DNA from: Brassica napus
Lineage: Eukaryota > Streptophyta > Magnoliopsida > Brassicales > Brassicaceae
Assembly (NCBI RefSeq): GCF_020379485.1
Contig: NC_063450.1
Span: 26,450,137 to 26,514,136, forward strand
DNA: 64,000 nt
Direction: 5' to 3'
A program made the position numbers and the translations under genes. Under the pieces are notes generated by a model. The model did no database searches. It saw only the letters and a list, made by a program, of their open reading frames with translations, and was not told the origin of the DNA. The number at the start of each line of letters is the position of its first letter. Positions within the stretch are counted from its first letter, which is position 1. Positions 1 to 12,514 of this stretch are shown here, piece by piece.

Positions 1-1782
1 AAAATAAGTTGAAATGAATTATCATTGATCCTCGGGCTAAACACAATGTGAAATAGAAGTCCAAAAGATAATTCATTTCAAAACTTACTAAAGCAGTTGC
101 CAGACACGACCCATATAAATATAGTGATCAAGTCACATATACCAGCTGTAAATGCTCCAATAAGAATAAATGTTCTACAAGAACAATATCAAACTGCTAG
201 TCACGCCTGCAGGGTGGTAGACAGATTGGTTCCAAAGATAAATCCTCGTAAATGAAAAAGGAGCATATATTGATAATGGTCAAAACGAGGCAATATAGTT
301 TTGTATGATCTCCAGAAGAGAAATTAAACATGACTGACGAAAATTCAGGTACCTGAGACAAATGAAGAGATCTCAATAAGTTATGTCATGTATGAAACAA
401 AATGGAACCGATAAGAAAATTGACGTCGATGATATTATACATGCAAAGTAGCAGTTGATATAATAAATGAGAAAGAGGATCATGAAAGAAAGTCTATTGA
501 AAAGTGTACACAAAGAAATGATTGGCCAAATCAGAAAGATGCAATAGACAAAGATATAAACTTCTTGTGAAATAGAGAAGTATTTGGACCAGTAGTCCAT
601 ACACTAAAAGGTGTAAAACAAGTGAGATGTAAATGAACCGTTGCACACAAAGAAGGATCAATATGAAATTAATTGTGAAGAGACATAATTTCATGTGGTA
701 GATGCAACTAGTTTCAAATTCCTTATAGTCTGGTAATAAAGGAAGAACTTGAATGAAACAATCCACTTGAAAAATGTTAATCCCTGAAAGTATAATCCAT
801 GAAGGATTGATGATATCAAAATCATGTTCCCGGGAACTCTGCATATTCGATCGAATTGAAACAAACTATTTTATGGGATATATGAAATATTATAAGGTTA
901 ACAAATGTATCCATTTGTATTTATCAAGAGATTATAAATCAATAGAATCATGATTTGAATATAATCAAAACTCCTGAAGAGTTATAGAAAAATTATATTT
1001 TGGAAGAAAACTCTTGACAATACTATATTGTTTTATGTATTCTAAACTGGAGATCTAAAACTAAGATGTTATCATAAAGATCCTAAAAGTATTTTATTTA
1101 AGACGCTCGTATATGTTTGGTCCTGAAATACCATACGTAAGAGTGTTATTTAAGAAAATTATTAATCTTTTTCATTACTGAAAGATGTAATTTCATATGA
1201 AAAGAAAGAAAATCATAATAGTAACTTCTATAGTTACAAATGAATAATTCGTATGTACAAGACTAATTTCTATACGATTATATGTAAGAAATTTGGTTTG
1301 AAATCCAAATAGACCAATAAACTATTGTCTAAGTCAAAAGAGAATTATGGACAAGAAGTCTAAAGGACCTAGATATCATAATAAAAATGAATAGAGTTTA
1401 TTCTCTTAAGCTTAATTCTCTGAAGAGAGTTGATTGGAATGCATATCCTGAAGATATTGTTTTCAGGAAACGAAATATGATAGTAAGTGTGGTTGTACTC
1501 TTTTTCCTTATCATTGTTTTTTTTTTATCCCATTGGGTTTTTCCATGACAAGGTTTTAACGAGGCAACAAAGAACATACAAAAGATAGACAACCAAAGAG
1601 AATGTTACAATTTGAGAGATGAAAATCTATCATTGTTCTAAAGGTTCTATGACTACTCATTCGAGGGGGAGCTTACGTAGTTGTACTCTTTTTACTTTTA
1701 CTACGGTTTTTCGTATTGGGTTTTCCATGACTAGGTTTTTAACGAGGCACCACGTAATACAAGATGGATGATCAAGGGGGAG
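1..1782 (+). pseudogene. Decayed Copia retrotransposon pol (integrase C-terminal to RT region)
   Basis: Broken plus-strand reading frames give short peptides typical of plant Ty1/Copia pol: a GSKDKNPRK-like stretch near 222-255 (linker after integrase), FGPVVHT near 580-620 and FQIPYSLVIKEELE near 713-755, which belong to the start and body of the reverse transcriptase. Stops and frameshifts occur every few tens of codons. Sequence after about 900 matches the RT/RNase H part only loosely and then runs into a conserved non-coding tail (an ACTCTTTTT...GGTTTT...AACGAGGCA block present twice, 1491-1588 and 1677-1760) and a polypurine tract at 1774-1782. The 5' part lies outside the window. Family placement is by peptide recognition only. 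Confidence 0.65.
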
Positions 1783-2158
1783 TGTTATAAATTAAGCATT
1801 GAAATGATCATCCACTTCTTTACCAAACTCAAGCACTATGATCATCCACTCCTTTACCAACTCAAGCACTATGATCATCTACTCATCAAACACTATGATC
1901 ACCCACTCATTTACCAAATTAAGCACCATCTTTGTTATTTTATGTATTGTTGTTCACTATAAATACCATCACTCATCTCACTCTTTTGTACACCAAAAAC
2001 AAGAACAAGAGTTTATAATCAAAGAACCATTACATCTTCTTCTTCTTCCTTATAATAAACTCTCTCCCTTATACTAGTGTTATTTGCTTCCTACGGGTAT
2101 CAAATTCTACTCTTATTTAAATTTCTCGATACTATAAATTATAAGTTATTTCTTAACA
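1783..2158 (+). mobile_element. 3' LTR of the decayed Copia element
   Basis: The LTR starts with TGTTATAAATT directly after the polypurine tract AAGGGGGAG and ends in TCTTAACA, giving a TGTTA/TAACA terminal inverted repeat and a length of 376 bp. A TATA-like CTATAAATAC lies near 1959. The partner 5' LTR is outside the window, so the target duplication cannot be checked. Confidence 0.65.
1803..1928 (+). repeat. Short tandem repeats inside the LTR U3
   Basis: A unit of about 36 bp built on CACTATGATCATCCACTC plus TTTACCAA is repeated three to four times with small changes. The repeats sit upstream of the TATA-like box, where plant Copia LTRs often carry repeated enhancer-like boxes. That role is inferred. 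Confidence 0.6.
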
Positions 2159-5100
2159 TATACAACATTCTCGAATTGTTCCTTGCAACAATTGCATTGT
2201 GCAATTGGTTTACAGGTTTCGGTTTGTATAATTTATTTTACCAACATGTATAAACCGATTAGGTATGACAATATATCTTATTAATAGTATGCAATTAAAA
2301 TCGGTATGTTAAATGTTCCACTATCCTTGCGTCGAACCGGCTTGGTTATCATATTGTCACGTTAACAGAACGTGTTAAGCACAAGAAATTTTTTTTTTTT
2401 TCAACATGATTTTTTCTTCATCAGCGACACACTATTGATATTGATATTTTATTTTCCTTTTTGATTCTATGGATTGATATTCAGTTTGTTAATGATAGTT
2501 CCTTTGATTTCAACCCCGTTGGTTACCATATTGTCCGTTTCACCAGACCTGTAAACTTCAGTCAAAAAAAAACCTTAATATTTTACCTACATTAGGCTTT
2601 ATTCCCCATGCTACGTAGTATTGATGTCGAATGTTTTTTTTTCTCTTTATGCCTTTGCAGGAATATGTACTTCATTATTGATTCAAAGGTCATCTTTTTT
2701 CATTAGCCAAACATTTTCTTTTATTGTACGGACACTTTCCGTGACAAAAAGAATAAATATTTCAATGTTGTTTTTTACATATATTTGTCTTCCTTACCAC
2801 ATAAACCAAGTTTCAAAACCTTCAATGCGCGGGAATATAAATGAGACAAACTGTCATGTATTCTGACACTAACTGACAATAATATCTATAATAGATATTC
2901 CCTACCTACGATACCGATATAGCCTATATATATATCATCACGCAAGTGTAAATTCACATGAGTCTTCCTGTCCGAGTACCTAAAGAAAGTTGTTTCTGCA
3001 TGATTTCCTAATAATCTTGTGTTTCGTGTTTTTGTGGCCAATTAGGCCTATAATATATTGGATGTTTGTTTGTTAAAACCCAAAAATTAAAAAGATATGG
3101 CCCAGATCAAAAATTATTGATAGACGTTAGACCCATTAATTTGCAAAGTAACAATACTTTTCGTCTAGGAAATTGGCCCATTAATTAAAAACATTATAGT
3201 TTGATCAAAATAAAATTAAGGCCACAAGTTTTTTTTTCCGGAAAGGTCAACTATTTGTAAGTTGTAACGTGTAACCTCGAAAGTTTAAAAACTTTATTTT
3301 CTTTGTCTTCTCTTTTGGTGGTTCTGGAGTAAATTTTTCTCCTCGATAAACATAAAAAAATCGTTTCAATCTAAACCAAATTTTTCACTCCATCACCAAA
3401 GTCAATCGATCTAAGTACTCTAAGGTTAGACTCTTTAATTTTTGTTTGTAAACCTTCTTTGTAAACGATTACAAATTTTTACCAACAGTTAGATTCAATA
3501 TTTTTCTCATGTTGATAGATCTCTCACCTCTACTTCTAGATCAACCATCATTATCGTCTTTGAAGACATGATTTTTTCTGGTTCGACCATCACCAACGGC
3601 CGGTCAGACATTTTGACTGAAATTCATACTTCGGAGTCTTTGAAAATAGATAACTGTGACAGAAATTATTTATACACTCTATGTTTTATCTTTTTGTACC
3701 GGAAAAGATTTTAAATTTCTTATACTTAAGCTAATTGAATTCTTTTAAATCTGTTTCGGCCAGCTTCATACAGATCTCTTAGAGAGATTGTTGTGTCATA
3801 TATGGATATCTCGAAGAAACAGAGAAAAAGAGAATTTCAGATACCAAAGGTTAATAGTTAGTACGAACTTATCAAACACACATACAGTTTTATCTGCGAG
3901 GAACCGTTGTATGAAGTTAAGATATGAAATCTAATGAATGTAGATGGGAAGCTGATTGATAGGGAGCTCGTTGGTAAGGAAGAAAATCGTGTGAAAATAT
4001 ATTCAGTTTTCAAATATAAAAGAATAAGGAAAATATAGTAACCGAGTTAAGTTTTTTTTTTTTTTTGGCATCAAAGAAATTCATTCAAACTTAAGAGTTT
4101 TCTAAATAGATATAATTAGATATACATATACATATACAACTATTTACTTAAAAGCTAATATATAAATGAAAATATTAATATCTCTACATATACGTGTATG
4201 AATTCTACGTTTAGGTATGATAATCAAAAGACAAAACTTATCTAATCTATAATGGTGAAACGGTTCTAATCTCCATATTATAAAAGCTTATATGCTTGAC
4301 AATATTGTGTTTATAATGGGAGGACAATATTGTGTTCATTATTGCAGGTTTCTGAAGGTTTATAATATAAGAAAGTGATTTCAGATCGTATGTCATATTA
4401 CAGATACAAATGTACGATATATATCATGAAAAAGTGTATGTTTGGCTGTTTAGTAAGATTGAGATAGACAATATATGAATTAATTTGAATTTGTTATGTT
4501 GCACTTAATGATCTGAACATAAGCAAACACAGAAGAATTTGTTATGTTACATCTTACGTACAAACTTTTCTTGAACAGCAGGATAGTCTAGACGACCAGG
4601 TTTGCTTCACTTATGTACGTAAGATGTAATCTATAGATAAAAGTTGTGTATTGTATATTTATTTTAATATATTAGACAACCAACGGTTCATTAATAATTT
4701 AATTTAGACTTACAACAGCGGTTTTGTTCTATAACCCGGTGTTGGTCTGATTTAAAAATATTTCGGTTGAATCATTAAGTAGCGTGTATGTAATATTATT
4801 GTAACATTCTAGAAAATGTCCAAAAATTAATGATAATTTTCAATGGTTGATAAAAAATAGAACTCTATTTTAATAGATTAGATATCTGCATTATCCATTT
4901 TTCAACTTTTCATTATTTGAAATTTTGAAATTCAAAATATGAGTTGACGAGTAAACATCTCCAACGCAATTATCATGCTTTCAATAGTATTGAAATGATC
5001 TTATTTATTTATTCATTTATTTACTTTTTTAGCATTGATCTTTTCTTCTCTTTATGTAGCTAACTACAAACGTGCAAACAGACAACATAATTACAAGTTG

Positions 5101-5560
5101 CATTATTTGAACAAAATAAACTCTTTTTTGTTTGTCAAGAGAAAAAATAAACTCAAGTTGCCTTTTCTACCTGATGTCTTAAAAATTTGGAGTTTGTCAA
5201 TTTGCTAAGGTCCCTCCCCTGCCAGTTGCCCAATTGGTTGGCTCACCTTCCCAATTACTCCTTAAATTTGTTTTAAAACAAAAAATTGTGTATCCTTAAA
5301 TTTATTTTAAATGCAATTAATATTTATTTTTTTTAATGAAAATGCAATTATTGATTCGGGTTTTAGTTACATGTGAATGCTAACTAGGTACTAAATTACA
5401 TAATTGATATTCTAAATTCCAAAATTTAACTGTGTTCTGATAACACGTTGAATAGTGATTATTCTGCAACAAATACATTGAATAGTAAGTGTGTGGATTG
5501 AATTGATATCATCTTTTAATGTGAGTTGTTATCATGGTTTAAGATTTTGTCACTCATTCT
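2159..5560. other. AT-rich intergenic DNA without a recognisable gene
   Basis: No open frame here resembles a known protein; the frame at 2621-2866 is short and of low complexity. Notable items are two related blocks reading GGTTA(T/C)CATATTGTC at about 2344 and 2521, a run of T at about 4050-4064 followed by GGCATCAAAG that could be the A-tail of a minus-strand LINE or SINE, and the inverted repeat listed separately. The rest looks like ordinary plant intergenic sequence. Confidence 0.6.
4547..4629. repeat. Perfect 16-bp inverted repeat with a 51-bp loop
   Basis: TTACATCTTACGTACA at 4547-4562 is the exact reverse complement of TGTACGTAAGATGTAA at 4614-4629. It could be the footprint of a very small inverted-repeat transposon or a hairpin in a non-coding transcript. 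No flanking duplication was evident. Confidence 0.6.
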
Positions 5561-5810
5561 AAAACCATCTCCAATGGTTTATTTTATTTTCTTCAAAATA
5601 GAGTAATTTTATAATAGAATTAAATTCTATTTTGATAATACTATATTTTAAAATATAAAATAGAGTAATAAACAAAAAATAAATGGATTACTCTATTTAT
5701 AGATTAAATTCCTTTTTATTCTATTATAAAATAAAAAATAAAGTATTACTTAAACATTTTATTCTAAATTCTATTTTAAAATAAAAAGAGAAAATGATTA
5801 GAGATGTTTT
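5561..5810. mobile_element. MITE with long imperfect terminal inverted repeats
   Basis: The left end AAAACCATCTCCAATGG and the reverse complement of the right end, AAAACATCTCTAATCA, form imperfect inverted repeats that continue for about 45 bp through TTTTATTTT...AAAATAGAG. The interior is nearly pure A/T. The CATCTCCAATGG start is typical of an abundant crucifer MITE class. It has no coding capacity. Confidence 0.65.
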
Positions 5811-5866
5811 ATGAGGTGATATTCTGGTAGATTTTTTTTTGAAACACGTGATATCATGGTACACTA

Positions 5867-6200
5867 TCTATACTATTATTGGAGGGGTAACTTTGCTTAT
5901 GTGTCATGTTCTCTATAATTTTAGCTAATTTTGTTTATTTGTCATGTTTTGATTAGTTTTTAGTTTGAGTCACTAATTTATTAGTTTAAATAATATTACT
6001 ATTACAAATTTTATAATTAGAAATTATTAGTGATTTTGTTTATTTGTTAGTTCTCCATTTTAGAAAATTTTGATTATTTGTCATGTTTTTATTAGTTTTT
6101 AGTTTGAGTCACTAATTTATTAGTTTAAATAATTTAACTATTACAAATTTCTTAATTAGAAATTATTCTGTCTTTTACCAATTAAGACCAATTCTTAGTT
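5867..6200 (+). mobile_element. Helitron 5' end (3' end not found)
   Basis: TCTATACTATTATTGG at 5867, preceded by A, matches the usual 5' terminus of crucifer Helitrons, which insert between A and T. The following sequence (GTCATGTT, AGTTTGAGTCACTAATTTATTAG) is typical of such elements. No CTRR 3' terminus with a hairpin was found before 7512, so the element is truncated or ends in a diverged form. Confidence 0.5.
5938..6167 (+). repeat. Two-copy tandem repeat, period about 139 bp
   Basis: A block of about 91 bp beginning TTTGTCATGTTTT and ending AGAAATTATT occurs at 5938-6028 and again at 6077-6167 with few differences. It lies just inside the Helitron 5' end. Confidence 0.8.
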
Positions 6201-7512
6201 TGTCCCTTGTCATGTGATGTAAGAGGTTTTAAATTCTATAATTTCTTTTTTTCTCATTCATTCCAAGTTGTCTCAGTTATAGTTTTTTCATCGTCTAGGT
6301 ATAGTGTGTCCTCATTGTTTTAATTGATTGCATTCTTTTCATCAATTTCACGCTGATACAGATGTTCTCTTTTTAGTGGTTCAATCATTTTGTGCATATG
6401 GTTGGAGTTGCTTGCATGAAGGGCTATATATCAACAACATCAAAGCTTGGTTTCTCCCTTCTCTCTTTAGATCTATATTTTTTTTGGATTCTTAATATCT
6501 ATATTTATGTGCGTTAGATTTTTTTTTTGTTTGGTTAGAGTTTTCATTGTTTTTTTTTTCTTTCGTTTGGTCTGAAAGATTCAGAATCAAATCGGTTTTG
6601 TTACATGCAATTTGAAATTATGGATAATGTATTTTAAATTATTTAATGATAGTTATTTCACGTGTACGTTTTATTAATGTTTAATTTAAGGAAAAATATG
6701 CTTTGATGTGATGTTTAGAGAGTTGCCTATGTAATCATGTTATGAACATGTGTTTAATAGTAGTTTAATGAATAATTAGATTATCATTATATAATTAATC
6801 ATAAATTAACTATAATAATAAAGCTATCATTATCTATCTTTCTTTTATAAAAATATATTTATGAAATATTAAGATAGGCCAATATATATTTATTGAGTAA
6901 ACCAATGAAATATTATCATTATCTCAATTCGTTTTTTTTTAAAAGTTTGTATTCTAAATTATCATTAAATTTTTTTATTTACTTTCTATTCATTTTGTTC
7001 TTACTTGGATTTTGTTTGTTTCAAAGTTTTAGACACTTCTGGTTTAAAAATGTAAAGTAGATTAAGAGATACCCAAAATTCACCTTCTTATTTTACTTTA
7101 TTGTGTGAAATATTTGATATGTTGTTATGGTCTCATGGTTTCATAGTTTTTTAGTTTTCATTTGTGTTAAGATGACATAGACTGAGATGAAAATAAAAAA
7201 AATTGAAAAAATTTAAATGATTAAGAATATACAGAATAATTTACAATGTTATTTAAATATTAATAAATATTTGTAAGATGATTATGCTCTGCATATACGG
7301 ACAAAACACCTAATTGCTTTTATTTTTAACATATCTATTGTAAGAAGATTGTCGAGCTATTGCCTTTTTTTTTAATTTTAGTTAAAACAAAAAATCTGCA
7401 AGGCACATCATTACGATATGACTTATAAAAGGAAATGGACAACGGGTTTGAGGGTTTCGATAAAAGACAAAGCATATGAACTTCAGCTTAAATACAATTA
7501 CACATAAATTAT
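6201..7512. other. AT-rich sequence, no gene seen
   Basis: No protein-like frame was found. It may be the interior of the truncated Helitron, but no terminal signal proves this. Confidence 0.4.
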
Positions 7513-10242
7513 TGATGTCCTCAAATTATCCTATACAACTTGTTCAAATAAGAGATCGATCGCAGTATTTAAAGATCGAATCCACATCAAGCATGGATCA
7601 CACAGTAAACTTTAAAATTTAAATTATGTAACAATATTAAAAGCAATAAAATCGGTTGTGAGATATATAAGTAAAAAACGTCCGACTTTGAGAATTCAAA
7701 TAGCCAATCAGAACTTAAATCTATAGATATTAAGGGTGTGATAAGAACCGTCCTATAACTCAAATTCAATTAGTTAGATATTCAGCTATCGATGCGAGTC
7801 CAATCAGATATCTAAATCCTATTATTCCAACTCTTGTATTTGAATTCAATTATTCAAGATAAGCATTAATGTTCAGTTCGATATGTTCACTAGCTTTCTA
7901 AACCAACCATCGCTGTATTTATCAACCTAGCTCAACAGAATTAGATTCAAGAGTTGAACCCACCCTCATGGTTGTAGATTATTCTATTATCATGTTTTTA
8001 GTCAGCTATTTTATAATACAAACAATAAAAACAATCATGTGAATGATCCAAGTTAACAAGTAAACTACTTAGACATAATTAAGCAAGGAAAAAATATAAA
8101 CTGAATGAATTGCATTAGAAAATAGAGATTGAAACACTGGAGTGTCAATCAAATCTCGCAAAGTGTCTTCTGATCTTTTCTCCAAAAACTCTCTAAAAAT
8201 TATAAGAAGTTTGGTCTAAAAGTAATTAAAAACTATAAATGAGTCTAAAAGTGCCCCAAAGACAATTTATAATTTGTAGAAAATTTTGGGCCAAACTTGA
8301 TTCTGAGTCGGCCCACATAATCGTGTCGGTGTCAAACGACACCAAAGAGATGTCGATTGACACTCCTTCAAAATCTCGGGTCTAGCTTTTATTTTCCTGC
8401 GTAGATACGAGTTTCTTCATATTTAAGCTATAAATGGCTTTATAATTTCATAATACTCTAAATGTATCTAGATCTGAAAAGGTTTTAAAATAGACTCGAA
8501 ACATAATACAAACTAGATTTTGACCCAAAGCGCGGGATATTTTTTGTTTAAAAATTTATTAATCTATCTATTTGTTCACTAATATGTTTAGGCACGTGCG
8601 TTCAATTTTCAGTTCGATTGTAATTTATTTTTATTTTTTTGGTTTTCGGTTTCGGTTGTGATTTTGTTTTTTTTTTTAATTAAAAAATATAGGGACCGTT
8701 CGATTATTTGTGAATTTAGGTTTGGTTTCAGATTAATTAGTTTAGCTCTCAGTTTGATTGGGATAAAAATATTAAAAATTCGATAAAGTTTTGAGTTTAA
8801 TTTGATGTTGGTTCGGTACCTATTTTTTGGATAATACGGTTAAAAATCACATTTTTGTATTTTTAGAACAAAATCGACTAAATTCAAATATTTAACATAT
8901 AATATTCTTGTGATTTCGTTGTATTGAGAAATCCGTATCTTAAATAGTAATATTTCTTATCTTTTATAAATCTATTTATGTTGAAGTTGATTTTAATAAT
9001 GAAAATAAATTATATTTAAAACTCTTACAATATATAATAACTTCCCGAAAACTATCAAATTTTTTATTTTAAAATTAACATTTATAATACAAAATAAGAA
9101 CCATTTTAAAATTAATTCATAAAAATAACCATTTTTAATAAGAACAAAATTATCCATGTTTATGTTAACAAATATATAAAAAAGTAAAAACTGAGCTTTA
9201 AAGCCTATAGGATCAAAAATTACATGAAGGGTTACTGGTAAATTGGGCTTACAAATCAACAACCAACTTTTGTTTTCTATAACTCAATCCAAAACAGGTT
9301 TAAGTATCCTCAAACCGACAAAAGAGAATGCTTAGGTTTTAGGAGAAACTTGAGGAGAAAGTTGGGGGATCTTCTCTTTATTATCGAATATCTCTATCTT
9401 TTAAGATTGGTATTCGGAAAATTCAGTTACCATGTCAAACAGAATATATTCTCTGCGTGTTCATCAAGTTAATTTAGTTAAATCGGAAAATCTTGTTTCT
9501 ATATATTATCTTTTGAATTTATTGTATGTAGCAATTACGAAAATGGATGTTATAGAGAATTCTTGAAATTTATTTGATTTGAATCCGAAAATCTATGATT
9601 TTCTATTTATTACGTTTTATATTTATATTTATATACCAAATTTGGTAAATATAAATATTTAATTTTTAAATATTATTTGCTGTTTAAAAGGTCAACAACA
9701 TTGAAAACCAACGATTTCGAAATATGCTAACCCTATACTATAATAGTATAATTAATATTATTGAAAGATAATATTTAATATATTTCGGCAATTTTATATA
9801 AGAAAATTTTAATTAAGACATATACATTATAATAAACTCCAACTTATTTGGTATAGTTGTTTGGACAATGGGTTTTTGATGGTGTTAATAGGGTTTGAAT
9901 AGAGATAGGGTATGAATAGAGTTTTAGGGTATAGGGTTAGAACACAAACGAATATGGATGAGTTAGTAAACATACATGAAATGAGCTTAAAAAACAATGG
10001 ATAAATTGTTTAAATTATTGGGCTGTTTTGTTTACTTGGACAAATACATGTTACTTTCTAATTTGTTGGGCTTTTAATTTCCGAAAACCATTAAAAATAA
10101 TTGAAAAAAGTAATGATTTTTTTTTGTAATTAATTGGAAAAGTCAGAGGCATAATCCTAAAAATGATTCTGCTTTAATAGTATAGATACCCTAAATAAGA
10201 TTTATACTATAATTAAAAACCGGTAAAAACCATAATATATCA
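7513..10242 (-). mobile_element. Solo LTR of an Athila-like Gypsy family, split by a Helitron
   Basis: The sequence starts TGATGTCCTC and ends ATATATCA and is flanked on both sides by the 5-bp duplication ATTAT (7508-7512 and 10243-10247). Without the Helitron the LTR is about 1056 bp. It is a diverged relative of the LTRs at 30531 and 41450: the TCAAATAAGAG...GATCGAATCCACA block near 7540-7590 and the TAAAAAC(C/G)GGTAAAA...TATCA end are shared. No internal retroelement sequence is present, so it is a solo LTR, the normal product of LTR-LTR recombination. Confidence 0.8.
8513..10186 (-). mobile_element. Non-autonomous Helitron
   Basis: Read on the minus strand, the element begins TCTATACTATTAAAGC at 10186 and ends ...GGGTCAAAATCTAG at 8513, the standard Helitron 5'-TC and CTRR-3' termini. 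The host bases are A before the 5' end and T after the 3' end, as expected for A|T insertion. A GC-rich CCCGCGC...GGGT motif close to the 3' end could form the short subterminal hairpin. No Rep/helicase frame is seen in the 1674 bp. It sits inside the solo LTR, whose two parts rejoin cleanly without it. Confidence 0.8.
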
Positions 10243-10925
10243 ATTATTATCTTAAGGTTACTAGCAAACAATTTTGTTTGGTACAAAGTCTCTTTTCTCA
10301 AAACGGAAGTGTTTGGCCTGCAGAGCTTGGCATCGCATGTTTGGTACCTACTGATTTTTGAGAGCGACCAAAAAAACAAAACAAAAACTTTGTTTAAATA
10401 TATAGTACTTTATTGTATTTTTCTTATTCAGTGGTTATAAAATCAATCTTATTCAATACGTCAAAAGAATGATAAGCCTGTCATCCGCCGCCAGTTTTCA
10501 GTATCAGGATAAGTAGAAAAAATCTAGTCGTGGAAAGACTGTGTATTAAAAGCCTACTCCAGTCGACTATCTTGACGTTCGTAGATTATATATTATCTTA
10601 AGCATGACCACAATTATTCATTCCGTTGTAAATTTTTTTTTGTTTGCTTATGTATATAAGTATATGATCAGAAAACACTTCAGAAACACTGTATATCATC
10701 GAATATAATTATTTCATCACAAGTTTTGGTATTTGCTAGTAGTAGTTTTCATGGAATATAATTATTTAAACAGTGTATATTTCGTCATTCGAATACTGAA
10801 ATTGCATAGGAGTCCACTTAAACTCGAAAGCCAGGCCCAGATCATTGCAGGTGTTCACTAGCGTAAAATTAACGTGCGAGTATCTTTATGCTCGATGCAA
10901 TTCGTAAGCCTATTTACTCTAAGTA
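10243..10925. other. Intergenic, nothing recognised
   Basis: No protein-like frame, RNA gene or element end could be supported. Confidence 0.5.
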
Positions 10926-11256
10926 GGGGTTATTGGTTGTTGTATTTTAATGGATTTGAAAATCCGAACTAAATCTAATGTTATTGGTTCTATGATTTTA
11001 AAATCTGTATTAAAATCATGTGTTATTGGTTTAATGATTCATAAATTCTATATCAAATCAAGTGTTATTCAATCGTACGGATTTACTAATATATTTGATT
11101 TTATAATGGGTTTGAATGGATTTGTTTGGATTTTTTAGTTAAAAATACAAAGACTCAAATCCGAGGAAAAACCTCCGGATTTGTATATTTTACTTGGATT
11201 TATAAATACTGTAAGGATTTCTAAATCAATCAAAATATATAAACCAATAACACCTC
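10926..11256. mobile_element. MITE with GGGGTTATTGG / CCAATAACACCTC ends
   Basis: The left end GGGGTTATTGGTT and the reverse complement of the right end, GAGGTGTTATTGGTT, are imperfect inverted repeats extending about 35 bp. Inside, GTTATTGGTTTAATGATT-like blocks recur. An exact target duplication could not be fixed, so the superfamily is left open. Confidence 0.55.
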
Positions 11257-12176
11257 ATAATACTGAGAAAAGATTTGATAGGCATAAGTCTAATATATTT
11301 TTTTTACTAAAAAGTTTAAAGATAATATTTTTTTTTTTGGTAAAAAAAGGATAGTAACTTTCTAAGCATAGCAATTTCAAGTGAGCACAAAACTGAGAAA
11401 GTTCCAAGCAAAGAAGCAATGATCCGAACAGTATATAATCTTACAATACTCGGTCCAGCTTGGTAAGTGAATTTTAGCTTTGTCCGAACAAAACAGCATC
11501 AACTATAGGCCTTTAAAGATTACTATTTCTACAAAAATTTATAGAAACTAGTAAAAATAATAGTTAAAGAAACTATAAAAATAACATGTTTCTATTTGAA
11601 AACAATGTTTGTGGTCTTCAAATATTCCTGAAGGTGGGTACAAAATCGGTAATGGGACACAAAATGTCCATGTACGCTGCAGCCCAGATCACGAAAGAGT
11701 ATTGAGCAGGAGACAAATCATACGGCTTCATTATCTAGTCCTAGTAACTGAGTTTAGATGACCCTGTGATACAATCTACAGAGTTAAGAATCATATGAAT
11801 GTGTTATTAAATCACGTTATATATATTCTTAAGTATGGGAACCCGTGATCTAAATATGAAAAAGAAAAACCCACTTAATAATGTCCTCCTATTGTATCTT
11901 CAATACTTTTGTTGTATTAAGTTTTAAAGCCAACATATATCATAATTTACTCACATCATGTATTTGTTTATGCATATATTTGGTATTCGTATAATCTTAG
12001 ATTCATTGAATACGATCGGAGTACCTATCCACTCAGGAGCGGAGAAAGCTTTGAAGAAGGGGGTCACTTGACCCCTATTATATTGTTTTATATATAGTTC
12101 AAGTTTCAAAGATATATGAACTTTTTGCCCAAGAAATGTGTGCATTATTTGCTATACCAAACATTTTCAAACCACA
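11257..12176. other. Intergenic, nothing firm
   Basis: No gene recognised. A small palindrome around GGGGGTCACTTGACCCC (about 12058-12075) stands out but has no assigned role. Confidence 0.45.
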
Positions 12177-12505
12177 TGAAACAGTAAGATTTCAAATACC
12201 TAGAAACACAAGAATTTATAAGAACAACTTTTCTTATTAGGTTTAGAAACTACTCAAAACAAAAACTTTCGATATGTTTCTCTTAGATCTTATCTCAGTC
12301 TTATTGATCTTATGGAACACCTATCAATTAGATCTCTATTTATATGAAAGACAATTTCCTTTAACATGTGAGATATGTAAAACACAAACCTAACCTAAAT
12401 AGAAACTTTCTTTTCCTATTTCTAGGTTTCCTTATTGTGTTTATCTTAACGTATTTAAACATCTAATAATATGTTAAGTTTCCACAAGCTTGGAATTATC
12501 CAACA
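12177..12505 (-). mobile_element. 3' LTR of the deleted Copia element
   Basis: On the minus strand the LTR begins TGTTGGATAATTCC at 12505, directly after the polypurine tract AAAGGGGTGAA, has a TATA-like ATATAAATAGAG near 12337, and ends ...CTGTTTCA at 12177. The 3' boundary is inferred from the TG...CA rule, since no second LTR in the same orientation is available for comparison. Confidence 0.65.
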
Positions 12506-12514
12506 TTCACCCCT

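Noticed and set aside
12172..12505. Target duplication for the deleted Copia element
   Set aside because: The flank CCACA has no counterpart because the 5' LTR is missing.
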